Positions 21,394-33,833 of a DNA stretch of 64,000 nt are shown one piece after another; the stretch's first letter is position 1; each line of letters starts with the position of its first letter. Both the position numbers and the translations under genes were made by a program. The notes under the pieces are model-generated. The model saw only the letters and a list, made by a program, of their open reading frames with translations. It was not told where the DNA came from and made no database searches. The DNA is taken from the NCBI GenBank assembly GCA_030144725.1, contig JASKMD010000008.1, forward strand, positions 20,162,029-20,226,028, given 5' to 3'. The stretch is from Haematococcus lacustris (lineage: Eukaryota; Chlorophyta; Chlorophyceae; Chlamydomonadales; Haematococcaceae).

Positions 21394-23250
21394 AATGGCG
21401 CAGCCCGACGGCACTGACGCCAATGCACGCGTCGCCTCTCCTTATGGTCCTGACGACGAGGTAGAGAGTTTGCAGCCCGACATGGTAGACCAGTTGCTGG
21501 AGAACTACAACTTCACGTGCCACCCGGAAGTGCGCATCAAGTTCAAGCAGCAGTGGGTTGCTCGGCGCGCAGTTGACGGCTTGCCAGCAGCAGTTGCAGC
21601 CAGCGGCACTGCTTATGATACGCGATCTGACAGCCCGTCATCGGCGGGCTGCTGCCGCAGACTCCGACAGTACATGCTTGGGATAGCAGTAGCCAAGCCC
21701 TGGCACAACCGCACACGAGTACGACTGACAGTGAGTGCGGCGGTTGTTGACCCGCACCCAGCCTAGCCAACAGCCCAGCTGTCCAAGGTGCTTCCTAAGT
21801 TAGTTGGGGTAGTGGCTGCTCAACACCGCCAGCCTAGTATGTGTACAAGATGTGCAAGCGTAGCTGTCCCAATTGCTGGTACACATGGAACCATACTGTG
21901 CACCAGCTGGCCTCAGCTGGCTCTGTGTGGCTTGAAGTGCAGGCCAAGCCAGTGTTAGAAGGCAGCAGGCTGTCGTCAGTGGTGCAGAAGCTACTGGTGG
22001 TGCCTACTCACTCCCAGGTGAAGGGAACTCTGGGCAGCCAATGCCTCCTGCCTGCCTTGACCTGCTCTGTGCTGCCATGCTGTGTTCTTGCCTTGCCATA
22101 CCCTGCTTTGCCCTGCCATCCCTCCTCTGCCTGCTTTGTTGTGCCTGGCCACACTTTCCTTCCCTAACATGCTTTACAACCAGAGCAGTCACACCTGGCC
22201 ATGAGGCAGCTCAGAAGTCGCACCTGGCCATGAGGCAGCTCAACAGTCACACCTGGCCATGTGGCAGCTCAGCAGTCACACCTGGCCATGAGGTCCAGCT
22301 TAGCAGGCAGCCCTTAGCAGGGTCAGTGGCAAGGGCGGTCATGAGCTGCAAAACCGTTTGGTACTGGGCAGTAACCATGACTCTGGGCTGATAGTCCTAG
22401 CTGGCATATCTGGCTCCTGCCCCGCTGCTGCTTTGCCTCCTGCTGCCCCCCCCTGCTCCTGCACAGCCTTCCCCTAGTGCCTGGCCTGCTCTTGCTGCTT
22501 GACCATACCCCTAGCTGGCAGTGGCCATGCTGTTGATCGGGGTCCTGCTCCGCTGCTACACCACCTGCTGCTCCCTTCCCCTCATGCCATATCTGCTTCC
22601 ATCCCCTGGTGCCATATCTGCTTCCATCCCCTACTGCCTTACCTGCTCCTGTTGCTCATCCTGGCCACCTGGCGCTGTGGCCATCAGGTGTGCTTATTCA
22701 GCCGTAAGCTGCAGTGGCGCTGGCTGCGCCTGCAATTCATGGCGGGCTACAACTGGGCCCGCATGAAGCCGACACTGGACTACAGGTAACCCTCATCTTC
22801 ATCTCACACTTCACACCTCACACTGGCTGCACGGTATATCACTCCCTCACATTGGTGATGTGGGCAGTCACACTTCTCTGCTTAGCTAGTAGGCAGCTGG
22901 GGGCAGCAGCAGGAGCGTGGGAGAGGACAGGGAAGGTGGGTGGGAGCAGCGGTGGCTGTGGCTGGCACAAGCTTGGCTGGCAGACAGCTGGAGGTGCTTT
23001 GTGGGTGTCGAGACTGAAGCAGCACCCTTCTGACTAATGTCTTTCAGAGATGAAGACATCATCTGTTGCCCTGTGTGCCAGGCTCCAGTGATCGCAGCCA
23101 CGGCAGCACATGCCCTGTGAGGGTGGCCCAGGTCTGGCTCCTCCACAACAGATGCCTCTCACTGCATGTGTGCTGGAGACTGCCAGCCTAGAGGGTTAGG
23201 TGAGACAGGAAAGCGGGCTTTGGCCAGGTTGAAGTATGTTGCATCAGCAT

Positions 23251-23281
<31 letters not shown>

Positions 23282-24274
23282 AGGGTATCTGGTGGCAGCT
23301 GTGCTTGCGAGGAGGTTGTTGTGGTTGGTTTGCGTTGTAGGCATCGGGTCAGCAAGGACCTTGTCAAGCCCTGTCATACATTGCCAGGGCTGCTTTCTTG
23401 CTTTTGCTGGGTAGGTCCCTTGAAGGGTGGTGGTGAGGTGTGGCCCCAGGCTGGGGTGGGGCTGCAGCAGCGCTGGTTCTTATGCAGCAGAGTGACCACT
23501 CTCGTAGCCATCGTGGCACTGCTGCAGCATGCAAGCTTGCGTGTGTCAGCCATGCTGCATGGGGTACCTGGGCAGCAGGTGAGGGGTGGTGGTGAGGCGT
23601 GGCTGCAGGCTGTCCACCAAGTGGAATGACGGAGGCAGCATCAAACACAAGGAGAGGGTAAGGAGGTGGGGTCCCAGGGGGTGGGTGGGGTGAGAGGGAG
23701 GGTGGAGGGGTGGGTGGGGTGAGAGGGAGGGTGGAGGGGTGGGTGGGGTGAGAGGGAGGGTGGAGGGGTGGGTGGGGTGAGAGGGAGGGTGGAGGGGTGG
23801 GTGGGGTGAGAGGGAGGGTGGAGGGGTGGGTGAGGCAAGAGGGTGCGGGGCTGGGGTGTGGAGGACAGTCTCCACAACACCAGCTGGGTGCTGCCAGGGC
23901 TGTAGGGCTGGTGGTGGCTCAACGCACAGTGATCAGGTTTGGTGTGTGCAGCCTGATGACAGTCATTGTTGATCATGGATGACCACCAGTGACCATCAAT
24001 GATCATCAATCACCACCAATGACCATCAATGACCATCAAGACGTTGGTGATCATCAACCATAAATGACTAGCTGGAAGCTGACCAGGACAGCAGGCTGTC
24101 ACACTTACGCGATGTGATTGCGTGCATGATGTTTGAAAATTGTTCAGCCAGCACCTGCAGGCTCCTGGGGCAGCCATTAGTGAGCCATAGGCACAGCCAT
24201 CTACATGGTGCCCCTTGCCACCTCTGCTGCTGCTACTGCTGCCTCCCCTGCCGTTGCTGCCACTGCTGCCGACA

Positions 24275-24306
<32 letters not shown>

Positions 24307-24876
24307 CCTGCCTACCTGTGGCTGCAGTACCAGGTGATGAACAACCTGCTGCTGCGCTGCAAATGGAACATGAACCTGCACTTGCCCGACATGGAGGGGT
24401 GAGTCAGGCCAGCCTTCGCACCTGCCTGCCGTGCCTCCGCTCATAGACTACATGCTGGCTGGCGGCTGCTGAGCCCTGACTGCTGGCTGCTGACCCGCGA
24501 CTGCTGGCTGCTGACCCCTGACTGACTGCTGGCTGCCTGCTGCCTGGGGCCGACAGCCACCTGGGGGCTGACGACCTGGACCTTGAGCCAGTAGACCTGG
24601 ACATTGGGCACCTGGACTTTGACATCTGCCAGGCAAGGGCCCCCTCCCTACCACACACACCCCACACGCCCTGCACGCACTGCCCTCCCGCTCCCCCTCA
24701 CCCGCCTTAACCTCACATCCTCTTCCGCCTCGCCTCCTCACCTCCTCCTCACCTCCTCACCCTCGTCGTCACCACCCTCTCATCATCGTCACCATCCTTG
24801 AAACCACCGCCCACAAGAAAGCAAGTACGAGTGAGTAGCGGGGCAATAGTGACGGCATTACACGCAGCAGCAGCAA

Positions 24877-24922
<46 letters not shown>

Positions 24923-26149
24923 GGAGGTAGCAGTAGCGGTAGCAGCAGTGTTTGCAACAGCCTCAGCAGTGGAGCAGGTGAATGTCCAGGCACTTCAGTC
25001 GCCAGGCCTGGCCCAGCCCTGAAACATACCCCTGTGATGGCTGCCAAGTCAGTGTGACGGCATCATGTTGCGACGGCATCATAGTGTGACAGGACAACAG
25101 ACTAAGACACACAGCCACGCAGTGAGGCCCCACAGCGCCCCACCACACTACAGGGCCTGGTGTGAGGAAAGTGTGGCCTTGATGAACATGGAGGTGTGCG
25201 ATGTGTGACATGGAGATGTTCAGCTCAGCTGGAGTCATCCACCTTGATGTGCCATGTCCTGTTTCATTCCACTGAAGCTGTATGTATAGCACAGACGTAT
25301 AGCACAGATGTATAGCACATGTATAGCACAGCACAGACAGCACAGACAGCACAGATGTACAGCACAGACGTCACTGTCCAGCTGCCAGGCAAGGCTGATG
25401 GCTGAGGGGGGCAGCATGCGACATGGACATGCACATGGGACGCCAATGCAATGGCGCATGCTTAAATGTCTCCATGTCATGCCATGCCATGTCATATCTG
25501 TTCCCATGCATGCACTCATGTGTCAGTGTCAGCAGTGACCTGGCCTAGCATCTGTCAGCCAGGGCCAGGGCCAGGGCTAAGGCCAAGGCCAGCATGTGGA
25601 CTGCCCTCCCCCTCTTCCATGCTAGCTGCTCTCCATTCAGCCCACCCCACCCCCCGCCCTTCCCATCGCTCTGCTGTCCACTGCTGCTGCCTGCTGCCAT
25701 TGCTGCCCTGCAGGTGGACCTGGTGGTGGACAGCCCTTGGGGCCGGCCCCCCGCGCCCACCCCTCGCCCCCTCCTCGGCCCACGCCGCCGCCCCCTGCTG
25801 CCCGGCAGGCAGGCCCCCCACCCTCGCCCAACACCCCGGCAAAGCGAACAGTCAGACATCCTGCAGCTGGAGCAGGCCAGCAGCAGTGGGGCAGCACCAG
25901 CAGGGAGCAGTGGGGCAGGCTATGCTGTGGAGACAGGGGCTGCTAGCGGCCTGCCTGCGGCTGAGAAGGAGCCGGGGTGGGTGGGTGCTGGCGAGGGCCC
26001 CACGCCCGGTGACCTCAATCAGGGGTCCAGCAGCGGGGCCAGCAGCGGCTCTGCGGGGCAGCTGAATGCGGGCATGCCGGATTGGCTGATGAGCTTTTTG
26101 AGCGGCTTGTCCATCAAGCCAGCCACAGCGCATCAAGCAGTGAGGTAGG
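21394..26149 (+). CDS. unidentified multi-exon gene
   Basis: I do not recognise the family. Plausible exons: a start at 21394 (MAQPDGTDANARVASPYGP, then ENYNFTCHPE before GTGCGC); about 22640-22788 (CLFSRKLQWRWLRLQFMAGY before GTAACC); 23048-23118 (EDIICCPVCQAPV, a CxxC pair); 24340-24400 (YQVMNNLLLRCKWNMNLHLP); 24561-24632 (an acidic ADDLDLEPVDLDIG stretch); and a last exon from 25714 (VDLVVDSPWGRPP) ending in LMSFLSGLSIKPATAHQAVR and a stop near 26148. Borders are approximate, and one donor after DICQ would be GC rather than GT. It could be one gene or two. The PAS2 gene starts 0.8 kb downstream on the same strand. Confidence 0.4.
22190..22300. repeat. CACACCTGGCCATGAGGCAGCTCA tandem repeats
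   Basis: Four imperfect copies of a unit of about 27 bp, probably intronic in the unidentified gene. Confidence 0.8.
23660..23838. repeat. 29-bp G-rich minisatellite
   Basis: Six near-perfect units of GGGTGGGGTGAGAGGGAGGG plus GTGGAGGGGT. Purine-rich on the plus strand and non-coding, in a presumed intron. Confidence 0.9.
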
Positions 26150-26974
26150 GGGGAGACACTGGGTGGCCATGCGCCCATGACCCTTGACAGACAGGGACAA
26201 GGGGTCTGGCCGTGACCCAGCCACCAGCTTACCACCTGGCAGGCAGATGGTCGGTGGTGGGCTGCGCAAGGCGGGGGTGTGCAATCAGGCCATTGGGCAT
26301 GTGGGTGCAAGACATGGGGTCACCATGTGTTAGCATGCCATGGTCGTCAGGTTTTTCATGACGTGGTGGGTGGGGTTACCAAATGCATGCATGTTGGGGG
26401 TTCTGGTTGTGGTATGTAGCTATGTACTGCTGTGGCAGTGAAGGATAAGCTATGGGGCCTCAAGAATGCAGCTTGAAAAGTTTGCCACAGGGCACTTGGT
26501 ACGGTGTTGGCGCGCACCAGCTTAGTTCTAATCAATTCTTTGGCTCTACTCCAAATGACTTCCCTTTCAAACCATGTTTTCACGAGGACAGCTTGGCGTG
26601 GCTCGTGTGGTCGTCGGTGGTGGCCGGGTGATGACCTGGCCCACTACTTGCGATGTTCACCCTATACCGCGTCCCAGCCTTGCTACTGGGCCTGGTGTCC
26701 ATCCATGAGCACAGCTTTCTCTTGGACGCGTCGCGCGGCAGCAAAGGCATAGCTGAATGATGATCCGATCTTATGCAAATTCAGCTATTGCATGTGCAGC
26801 TACCTTGAGTGCGCCCGGAACATGCAATGCAAGTCACTATGAAGAAGGGTACGGGTGAAATCTAACTGCATGCCATCATTGCATGCATCGTAACGTCTTG
26901 ACGATGTGAAAGATCTGCAGGCATTCGGCACCCTCCCAGGCCGCTCCTTAAATCCCTTGCAGGCCGACGCGACG
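26150..26974. other. intergenic between the unidentified gene and PAS2
   Basis: No convincing coding sequence. The last part before 26975 should hold the PAS2 promoter and 5' UTR; no clear TATA box. Confidence 0.5.
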
Positions 26975-27327
26975 ATGGTAGGAGGCGTCGTCGCAGGTTA
27001 CCGGACGACTGCCCGGCAGCTCGCCATGCCAACTTCTATAACTAGTGCTGCGCAGGGGAACTTGTACCTGGCCACCTACAACGCCGCGCTCAGCGTCGCG
27101 TGGTCAGTTGTCTGGACATTGGCCTGGGACCGATCCAAGCGCTTCAGCCCTGCCTTCTAGCCCTGCTGCAGCCTGCCTGCTAGTGCCAGCACCTGGTCCC
27201 TCACTAGGGGTTACAACGAGGGACTCCTAGGGACCACCACAGTGTCCTCCTAGGGGCAGTGTTTTGGCTGAATGGAGTTATGACATAGTGCCAGTGCTGC
27301 TAGTGCCAGTATGAGTGGTTACCAGTG

Positions 27328-27358
<31 letters not shown>

Positions 27359-28366
27359 AGGGGCTATGTGCTGTACCTCACCATCACCATGTCATTCCTG
27401 CAGCACCAGAGCACACAGGAGTTGTACAAGGTGGGTGCTACCAGCTACCAGCTATCTGCCCTTAACCACATCTGGCTGTGCATGCACATGTGCAGCTTGC
27501 CACGGCCAGCGTGACAAGCGGCCTGTCCACGCCGTCCTTCCAGCAGAGGCTCTAGCGCAGACATGGAGTCCTAGCTGATGCAAACAGTTCCCTTCCTCAT
27601 TCTGCCTCTAATTCTAAACCACGGCATCATTTCCCCAACCGGCTCGGCTGGCCATGCCAATGTCTTACTATAACCTGCTGCTTGCATGTAGCAAGAGCTC
27701 CATGTCTGCTACCCTGTTTCCAGCTGATTATGTCAGTGAGCATGGTGGTGGTGTGGGTGTTGGCTGGCAGGCTGTAGAGGTCCCCCTGAAGGTGGCCCAG
27801 ACGGCAGCTGTGATGGAGGTGGTGCACAGCGCAGTGGGCCTAGTGCGCTCGCCCGTTGCCATCACAGGCAAGCAGTGCCTATGACCCAGTGACCTTGCCA
27901 TGCAACAGCAGCTGGGCTGGGCTCGCTGCATACAGCACACAGCGGGCAAACAGCCACCAGCCAGCTCTGCTACACGCCACACGAGCCCTGCACCGTGTTT
28001 GCCTGTGCTTGCATTGGTATGGTGCTGTATCTGCCATGCTATGCTAGGTCAGGACGCAACAAAGCGTGTGCTGTCCGTGTTGGGCACCAGCAACAATGAG
28101 GCAGGCAGGCAGGCACACCTTCTCTGACTGTCTCTGGTGGATAATCCCTTACTACCTACGCACGCTAGAGCATGTCTGTAGATAGTCACTGGCACTGACA
28201 AAGGGCTACTGACACTCCAACGGATAGTCTCCAACCCCACTGTAGCTCCGTTTTGTCCCTCTTCCTTGACCCTCTGGTGGTGGCTGGGTGTGCTGCTGTG
28301 CCACCACCTATTGCTGCCGTCCACATCCTGCTGTGGCGGCGGCTGGGGCTACGGCGGCGCCTATTG

Positions 28367-28428
<62 letters not shown>

Positions 28429-29435
28429 GCTGCTGCTGCCGCTGCCGCCGCTGCCGCTGCTGCTGTTGTCACTTCCCCTGCTGCGCTCCCTGCCTGTTGC
28501 TTGGTGCGGTGCAGCCCTGCAGGTGGCATCGCGGTTGTGGGTGCTCTGGGGTCTGATTGTGCCAGTGCCTGGCCCCACCACGTCAGGGGCGCTGCGCCTG
28601 GCCCTGCCTGCTGGGCTGCAGCTGGGCAGCTTGAGCCTGGCCACCCTGCTGCTGGCATGGGGGGCCAGTGAGGTCATCCGCTATTCCTTTTTTGCATGCA
28701 AGGTGATGTGCTGACAGTGCAAGCATGCAAGCATGCAAGCATGGTGGCTGGCGGCTGGCAGCCAGGCGCCTCTACTCCCACCTGAGGCCCACGTGCAAAT
28801 CTTGAACACCTCCTTCCACATCTCTACCTAAGCAGCAGCGGGCATGCAAGGGAGCAAAGTGGCATTGTCTGTCTCCCTTAGACACCCTCCCCGCAGCAGC
28901 CTGCTTCACCATCAACGCCTTCATCAGCAGGCAGCCAAGGTTAAGGCCGTGATGTCACTGACTGCCTTGACTGAGCACGGCTCTGCTCTGACTCTTCTGC
29001 AGGAGCTAGGCAGTGTGCCTTACCCGCTGCTGTGGCTGCGCTATTCAGGCTTCATTGTCTTGTACCCTCTGGGTGAGTGCAGGCAGGCCTCACTGCTGCC
29101 TTCCCCCTCACCCTCCCCCATCCTAGCACGGGCTTCTGCCTCAGCCCACATCTGCCTCCCCTTGACTCCGCCCTCCCCTCCCCTGGCCTCCCCCTGCCCT
29201 GCCAGGTGTGGCATCCGAGTTGACCATGGCATACCTGGCAATGCCCACCATCAAGCGCACCTCCCTGTGGGCTTACACCATGCCCAACGCCCTAAACATT
29301 GGCTTTGACTACTACATCGTGTGCTGGCTCATCATCGCCGGCTACCTCCCAGGCCTACCTCAGCTCTACTCCTACCTTCTGGGCCAGAGGAGAAAGCAGC
29401 TGGGAGCCGCGGCGGGCAAGGTCAAGGCAACATGA
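26975..29435 (+). CDS. PAS2: very-long-chain 3-hydroxyacyl-CoA dehydratase (PTPLA/HACD)
   Basis: Third enzyme of the ER fatty-acid elongation cycle: dehydrates 3-hydroxyacyl-CoA to trans-2-enoyl-CoA. Six exons, 26975-27102, 27361-27430, 27771-27867, 28515-28702, 29003-29072 and 29206-29435, join in phase to 260 residues, the usual size. Landmarks are YLATYNAALSVAW, VPLKVAQTAAVMEVVHSAVG, LVRSPVAIT, ASRLWVLWG, EVIRYSFF, the catalytic region LYPLGVASE (Tyr and Glu seven apart, as in yeast Phs1) and a C-terminal GQRRKQL. Several transmembrane helices are evident. The start is the first in-frame ATG; a second at 27026 would give a shorter N-terminus closer to plant proteins. Intron 3 uses a GC donor (ACAG/GCAAGC). 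Intron 3 also contains a long CTG run. Confidence 0.95.
28369..28440. repeat. (CTG)n run in a PAS2 intron
   Basis: About 20 uninterrupted CTG units followed by CTG/CCG mixtures up to about 28470, within intron 3 of PAS2. The reading frames through it are homopolymeric and not coding. Confidence 0.9.
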
Positions 29436-30438
29436 CAGGGCCAGTCTTTCGTCAGGTGCAAGACGTTTGGCGAGGGGCAGCCCGTCCCTGTCCTTGTCAA
29501 GGGTGGTCCTGATAGAATAAGGCTGGTGCAGACCCAGGTGTTCAGCCTGGTGCACAGCAGCAGCAGCAGCGGCTACCAACACCTATCGCATGATTTCATG
29601 CCATGTAGTTGTTGCTCATGAAGCCTCCAATTCTGGCAGTTTTCACCACCAGCAATTAGAGCAATGTGAGCGGCTACGGCATGACTCCTTTTGCACTTTT
29701 GACCCACCCTCACATGTTGTTCCATTTTGAATGAATTATGTTGGACTGACGCTCTTGACCAATCATGTATAAGGCATGTGGGGTTCGTCGCTTGTAGCGT
29801 TGCTGAGGCTCTGTCCATTGGGCCCATGCAGCATCAGGCGCAAGCAGCAGGAGAGCAGGATGCTGAATGCCAACCAGGGTATGGGTTGATCTGCTTACTG
29901 GTGCCTGGGAGTGGGTATGGCATAGGGGTTTAGCCTAAGCCTCGGTCTCTCACTGAGGCTAGGTGTCGGTAGCCGGCACAAGTTCCGCAGACAGCATGAG
30001 CCCCCAAAAGGAAAAGGGGCTACAGTGGCTACACAGAAACGAATAGAAGAGCAAAGCATGGGAAAAAGGAAGAGGAGAAGAAAAGCACCGTGAAAACACT
30101 CCGTGAACGACCCTGGTATACTGTGCCGCGACGACTCGCATTGCTCAGCAGGGGTGCGTGCACATCATGGATGCGAGAGGCAACGCGGCAGTGAGCGACG
30201 GCAGTCGAATACACCCTCCTCGATAGCGGTCAAGCGCAAAACCGTGCCGCGCTGCTGCCCGCGCAGAGAGCCCTCCGCGACAGCCTACCGCGCGCACTTC
30301 ACCTCAGCGCCCTGCCACAAACCAAACTGCGGAGCGGGCAGAGATCCAAACGTATTCGCTGCGGCTGCGCTGCAAGTGAAGGATGCAAGGCTCCGGCGTC
30401 GCCCTACCTCGAGAACAACGTCGGTGCGCACTCTCCAC
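29436..30438. other. PAS2 3' region and REXO4-a upstream region
   Basis: No independent gene seen. An open frame running into REXO4-a from about 30103 has no ATG before 30439. The string CCGTGAAAAC at 30088-30097 recurs in the hairpin upstream of the second REXO4 copy. Confidence 0.5.
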
Positions 30439-32264
30439 ATGCTTGTGCCATGCTGCGATGGCACCCCCTCTCGCTGGCCACGGTGCACCCCAGGCGCGGT
30501 GGCGGAGCCCGTGGCGCTAGACTGCGAGATGGTCCGCGTAGGTCCGGAGAAGGTCCGACGGGCGTTGGCCCGTGTCGCGATGGTGGACCAGAACGGCGAG
30601 GTGCTGCTGGACCGTTGGGTGCGGCCCGAGGAGCCGGTGACCGACTACCGGTAAGAACACCCCGCCAAACGGGAGGAAGGAGCTCCTGCCCACATCTGCT
30701 GCCAAAACACTAGAACCTTTTTTTGTACACAAAATCAACTGTCAGGAGCTCCAACAACCCCCTTGCTGCCGCAGTCACACTCTCCCATCCTTGTTCCCGC
30801 TGCCGTCCCTGCTGATGCCACCAGCCCACTGCTGCTGCTGCTGCTGCAACCAGCCTGCCCACACCGCCGCTGCCAGCCTGCTGCTGTCCTGGGAAGTGCA
30901 GGACACCCTGGAGTGGGGTGCGTGCCGCTGACCTGGAGGGGCCGCTGGTGCTGGAGCTGGCTGATGCTCAGGCCTTGGTGGCCGGCCTGCTGCAAGGCCG
31001 TCTGCTGGTGGGGCACTCTGTGGAGCACGACCTGGAAGCGCTGAGGCTGGAGCACCCTGCGGGCAGCACCCGGGACACGGCCAAGTGCGTCAGCCTTGGT
31101 TGCACCTGCTGCCGCCTTGGCTTGGCTTGTTCCACCTGCCGCCTTGGCCACCTGCCGCCTTGGCTTGTTCCCGACACCCTGATCACAGTGATGAAGTGTC
31201 AGCTGCCACAGCCTTCTTTGTGGTGAATGATGGTGACTTATGGCATATGTAGGCCATAGTGAGGGATGAGGGGCTGCTATTCCGTGAGGTGCACCAAGTG
31301 GGTATGACTAGAGTGACTCGTATGCGCATGTGTGAGGCAGCACCTTACGGCGAGTCCAACAACACCTGTGGTGATGATGTACATCTCCCTCCTGTGGCTG
31401 TGGCAGTGGCCTTTCTTCCACTGCTTGTGCGACATCAGGCAGCAGGCATGGGCTCTACTGCACTGGATGGCGCCCCTCTTCCACTTATTGACATAGCCAG
31501 GTGTCATGTCAGCACCATGGCGGTGGGAAGGGCGTGGGCCCACTACTGAAACCTCGACAGGAGGATTGGTCCAAGGTGTTGCGATGGAGCACTTGGACCA
31601 GCCACACCAGGCATGGAGCTCAATTCCATGGAGGCAATGGTGCATGTCCGGTACATACAAACGCAGTCTAGGGTGCATGGTGCATGGTGCATGTGCGGTA
31701 CATACAAACGCAGTCTAGGGTGCATGGTGCATGGTGCATGTGCGGTACATACAAACGCAGTCTAGGGTGCATGGTGCATGGTGCATGTGCGGTACATACA
31801 AACGCAGTCTAGGGTGTACATGGCACACACGCAGTCCAGGGCATGCTGTGGCGGTCCCAGGAGCTACAGAGCCCACACCTCACCCCACCCCACGTACGCA
31901 TCCCACGTGCAGCTGGCAATGCTAGTGCTGCTGGTTGTTGGATGTTCAGCCTATGAGTTGAGGTGAAGTGAGATCCAGCTCCTGTTGCAGGTACCCCCCT
32001 TTCATGACGGGTCGAGGGAGGTCCCGCAAGTCCCAGCCCTTGCGCAAGCTTGCTGCCTCCGAGCTGGGCCTCCACATCCAGGAGGGTGAACACAGCCCAG
32101 TGGAGGACGCGCGTGCCGCCATGAAGCTGTACCTGCTCCACAGGGCGGTGCGTGAGGGCGTGGCTAGGGCTGCACAGGGGGAGCAGGGGACGGGCGAGGG
32201 TGAGGGAGGGAGGGACAGAGGGTGCAGCTCCATCATACTCCGCTGCCTCTGGTCAGAGCGGTAG
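30439..32264 (+). CDS. REXO4: REXO4/ISG20-like DEDDh 3'-5' exonuclease, copy a
   Basis: Member of the REX4/ISG20 RNase family, 3'-5' exonucleases usually nuclear and acting on structured RNA such as rRNA precursors. Exons 30439-30650, 30902-31084 and 31991-32264 join in phase (222 residues). ExoI is VALDCEMVRVG (D-x-E), ExoII is LLVGHSVEHDLEALRL and ExoIII is EGEHSPVEDARAAMKLY, so all DEDDh residues are present. EPVTDYR then TPWSGV and STRDTAKYPPF are family blocks. The start is the first in-frame ATG before the domain; a longer N-terminus from an upstream exon is possible. The protein is the bare nuclease domain plus a Gly/Glu-rich tail. Tandem with a close paralogue at 33408-34786. Confidence 0.88.
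31637..31815. repeat. 47-bp minisatellite in REXO4-a intron 2
   Basis: Four units with exact 47-bp spacing of GGTACATACAAACGCAG (31650, 31697, 31744, 31791). Each unit also holds a short GTGCATGGTGCATG doubling. Confidence 0.9.
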
Positions 32265-33407
32265 CTAGTCAGGCTGAGGACGGGGGTTGAGGGCGGGAAG
32301 CTTCTTTTGCCGTGCCTGTGTTTGGCTGAGGTAAGGCTGCCCCTTCGTGTCCCTGCATCCTCGTGTCGACCACTGGGTTCAGCTTCTAGGTACAGGGCAC
32401 ACCACTTGACCGTTCGCTAAGCTGGTCCCCTGGCACGCCCAGCTGCCTAGGTTATCTTGCTGCAGCAGACCAAACCCTCTCCTTCTTGATCATGAGCAGC
32501 CCACTCTCCCTGCGGCCTAGTCTGCTCGAGCACTACTGTACTGCACTGCACTGTGCAGCAGCCATCAGGTCGTCAGCCACAGGCTGCTCGATTGATCACC
32601 GCCTGCGATGTTGAAACACCCAGTTAACCTGGTGGGGAGCCCCAGTGGAGCCTGGTGAACTCAGCAGATGTGCTAGGCTTGGCAGCCATAGGGGCGGATA
32701 CCTGCTTGCATCCCTTGCTTGCATCCCTTGCTTGCATGGCTGCAGATATGGGAGCAGAAGGTTGCTAGTAAGTAAGAACTAACAAGGTCCATGTCAAGGG
32801 AGCGAGGGCAAAGGTGTTTACCAAGCCTGAAGCGCCCGCCTCCATTCATGCACTGCAAGCCGGGCCATTGCCGCAGCACCTTGTTCGTTCTTACTTACAG
32901 GAGGTAATTAATTCCCAGTCGCATGGTGGTCTTGCATCAGTGTTGGAAGAGGGTGAGTCTCGACACAGTACAAAGGGAAATGTGATGCTCGCTTCTCAGT
33001 TGCTACTGTTCTCCGTGTAATGGTTGCCCAGCAAGTCAGAGTGAGTGAGTGGGAATGAAACCATGTGTTACAGCGATATGGGCGTGGCCACAGCTTCCAT
33101 TCGTGTTTGTCAACAGGGCCGGTTTTCACGGGGAGCGCCGGGAGTTGCAACCGCCGTGAAAACCTGTCGGCGCCTGAATGTACAGCGGTCGCGCTTGGTC
33201 ATAACTTCGCTCCCCTGGGCTGCTTTGCGCCGCGACACCAACTAAGGAAGCGGAAGGTCCGTGTCATCTGCGCTAGGGCTTTGAGCAGCGATGCGCGAAT
33301 GATGGGGAGGGCGAGTAGAGGGGGCGCTGTTGCAACTGAGTTTCGCGGGTCCGCTGCGTGACGGGACGTACACTTCAGACGGTAATTGGTGAATATTTAG
33401 GGTAGGG
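32265..33407. other. spacer between the two REXO4 copies, with a hairpin
   Basis: No gene recognised. An 11-bp perfect inverted repeat, GGTTTTCACGG (33121-33131) and CCGTGAAAACC (33154-33164), with a 22-bp loop lies about 250 bp before the second copy's start codon. Short CTTGCATCC triplications occur near 32705-32740. Confidence 0.6.
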
Positions 33408-33798
33408 ATGGCTCTGTGTGCGTTTTATGGTGCAGGCATGCCCAGCGAGCCCGTGGCGCTGGATTGCGAGATGGTAGGTTTGGGTCCGCGAGGGTGTCGC
33501 AGCGCTGTGGCCCGTGTCGCGGTGGTGGACCAGCACGGCGAGGTGCTGCTGGACCGTTGGGTGCGGCCCGAGGAGCCGGTGACCGACTACCGGTAAGAAC
33601 ACCCCGCCAAACGGGAGAAAGGAGCTCCTGCCTACACCTGCTGCCAAAACACCAGAACCCTTCATAGTACACAGGAGTTATACCCAGGAGCTCGCAAACC
33701 CCCTTGCTGCCGCAGTCACACTCTGCCATCCTTGTTCCCGCTGCCGTCCCTGCTGATCCTCCCCGCTTGACGGCTTGACGGGCTGATGCCACCAGCCC

Positions 33799-33833
<35 letters not shown>

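Noticed and set aside
28288..28671. Poly-Ala, poly-Leu and poly-Ser ORFs in CTG tracts
   Set aside because: They fall in a PAS2 intron whose flanking exons join in phase, and they arise from a trinucleotide run.
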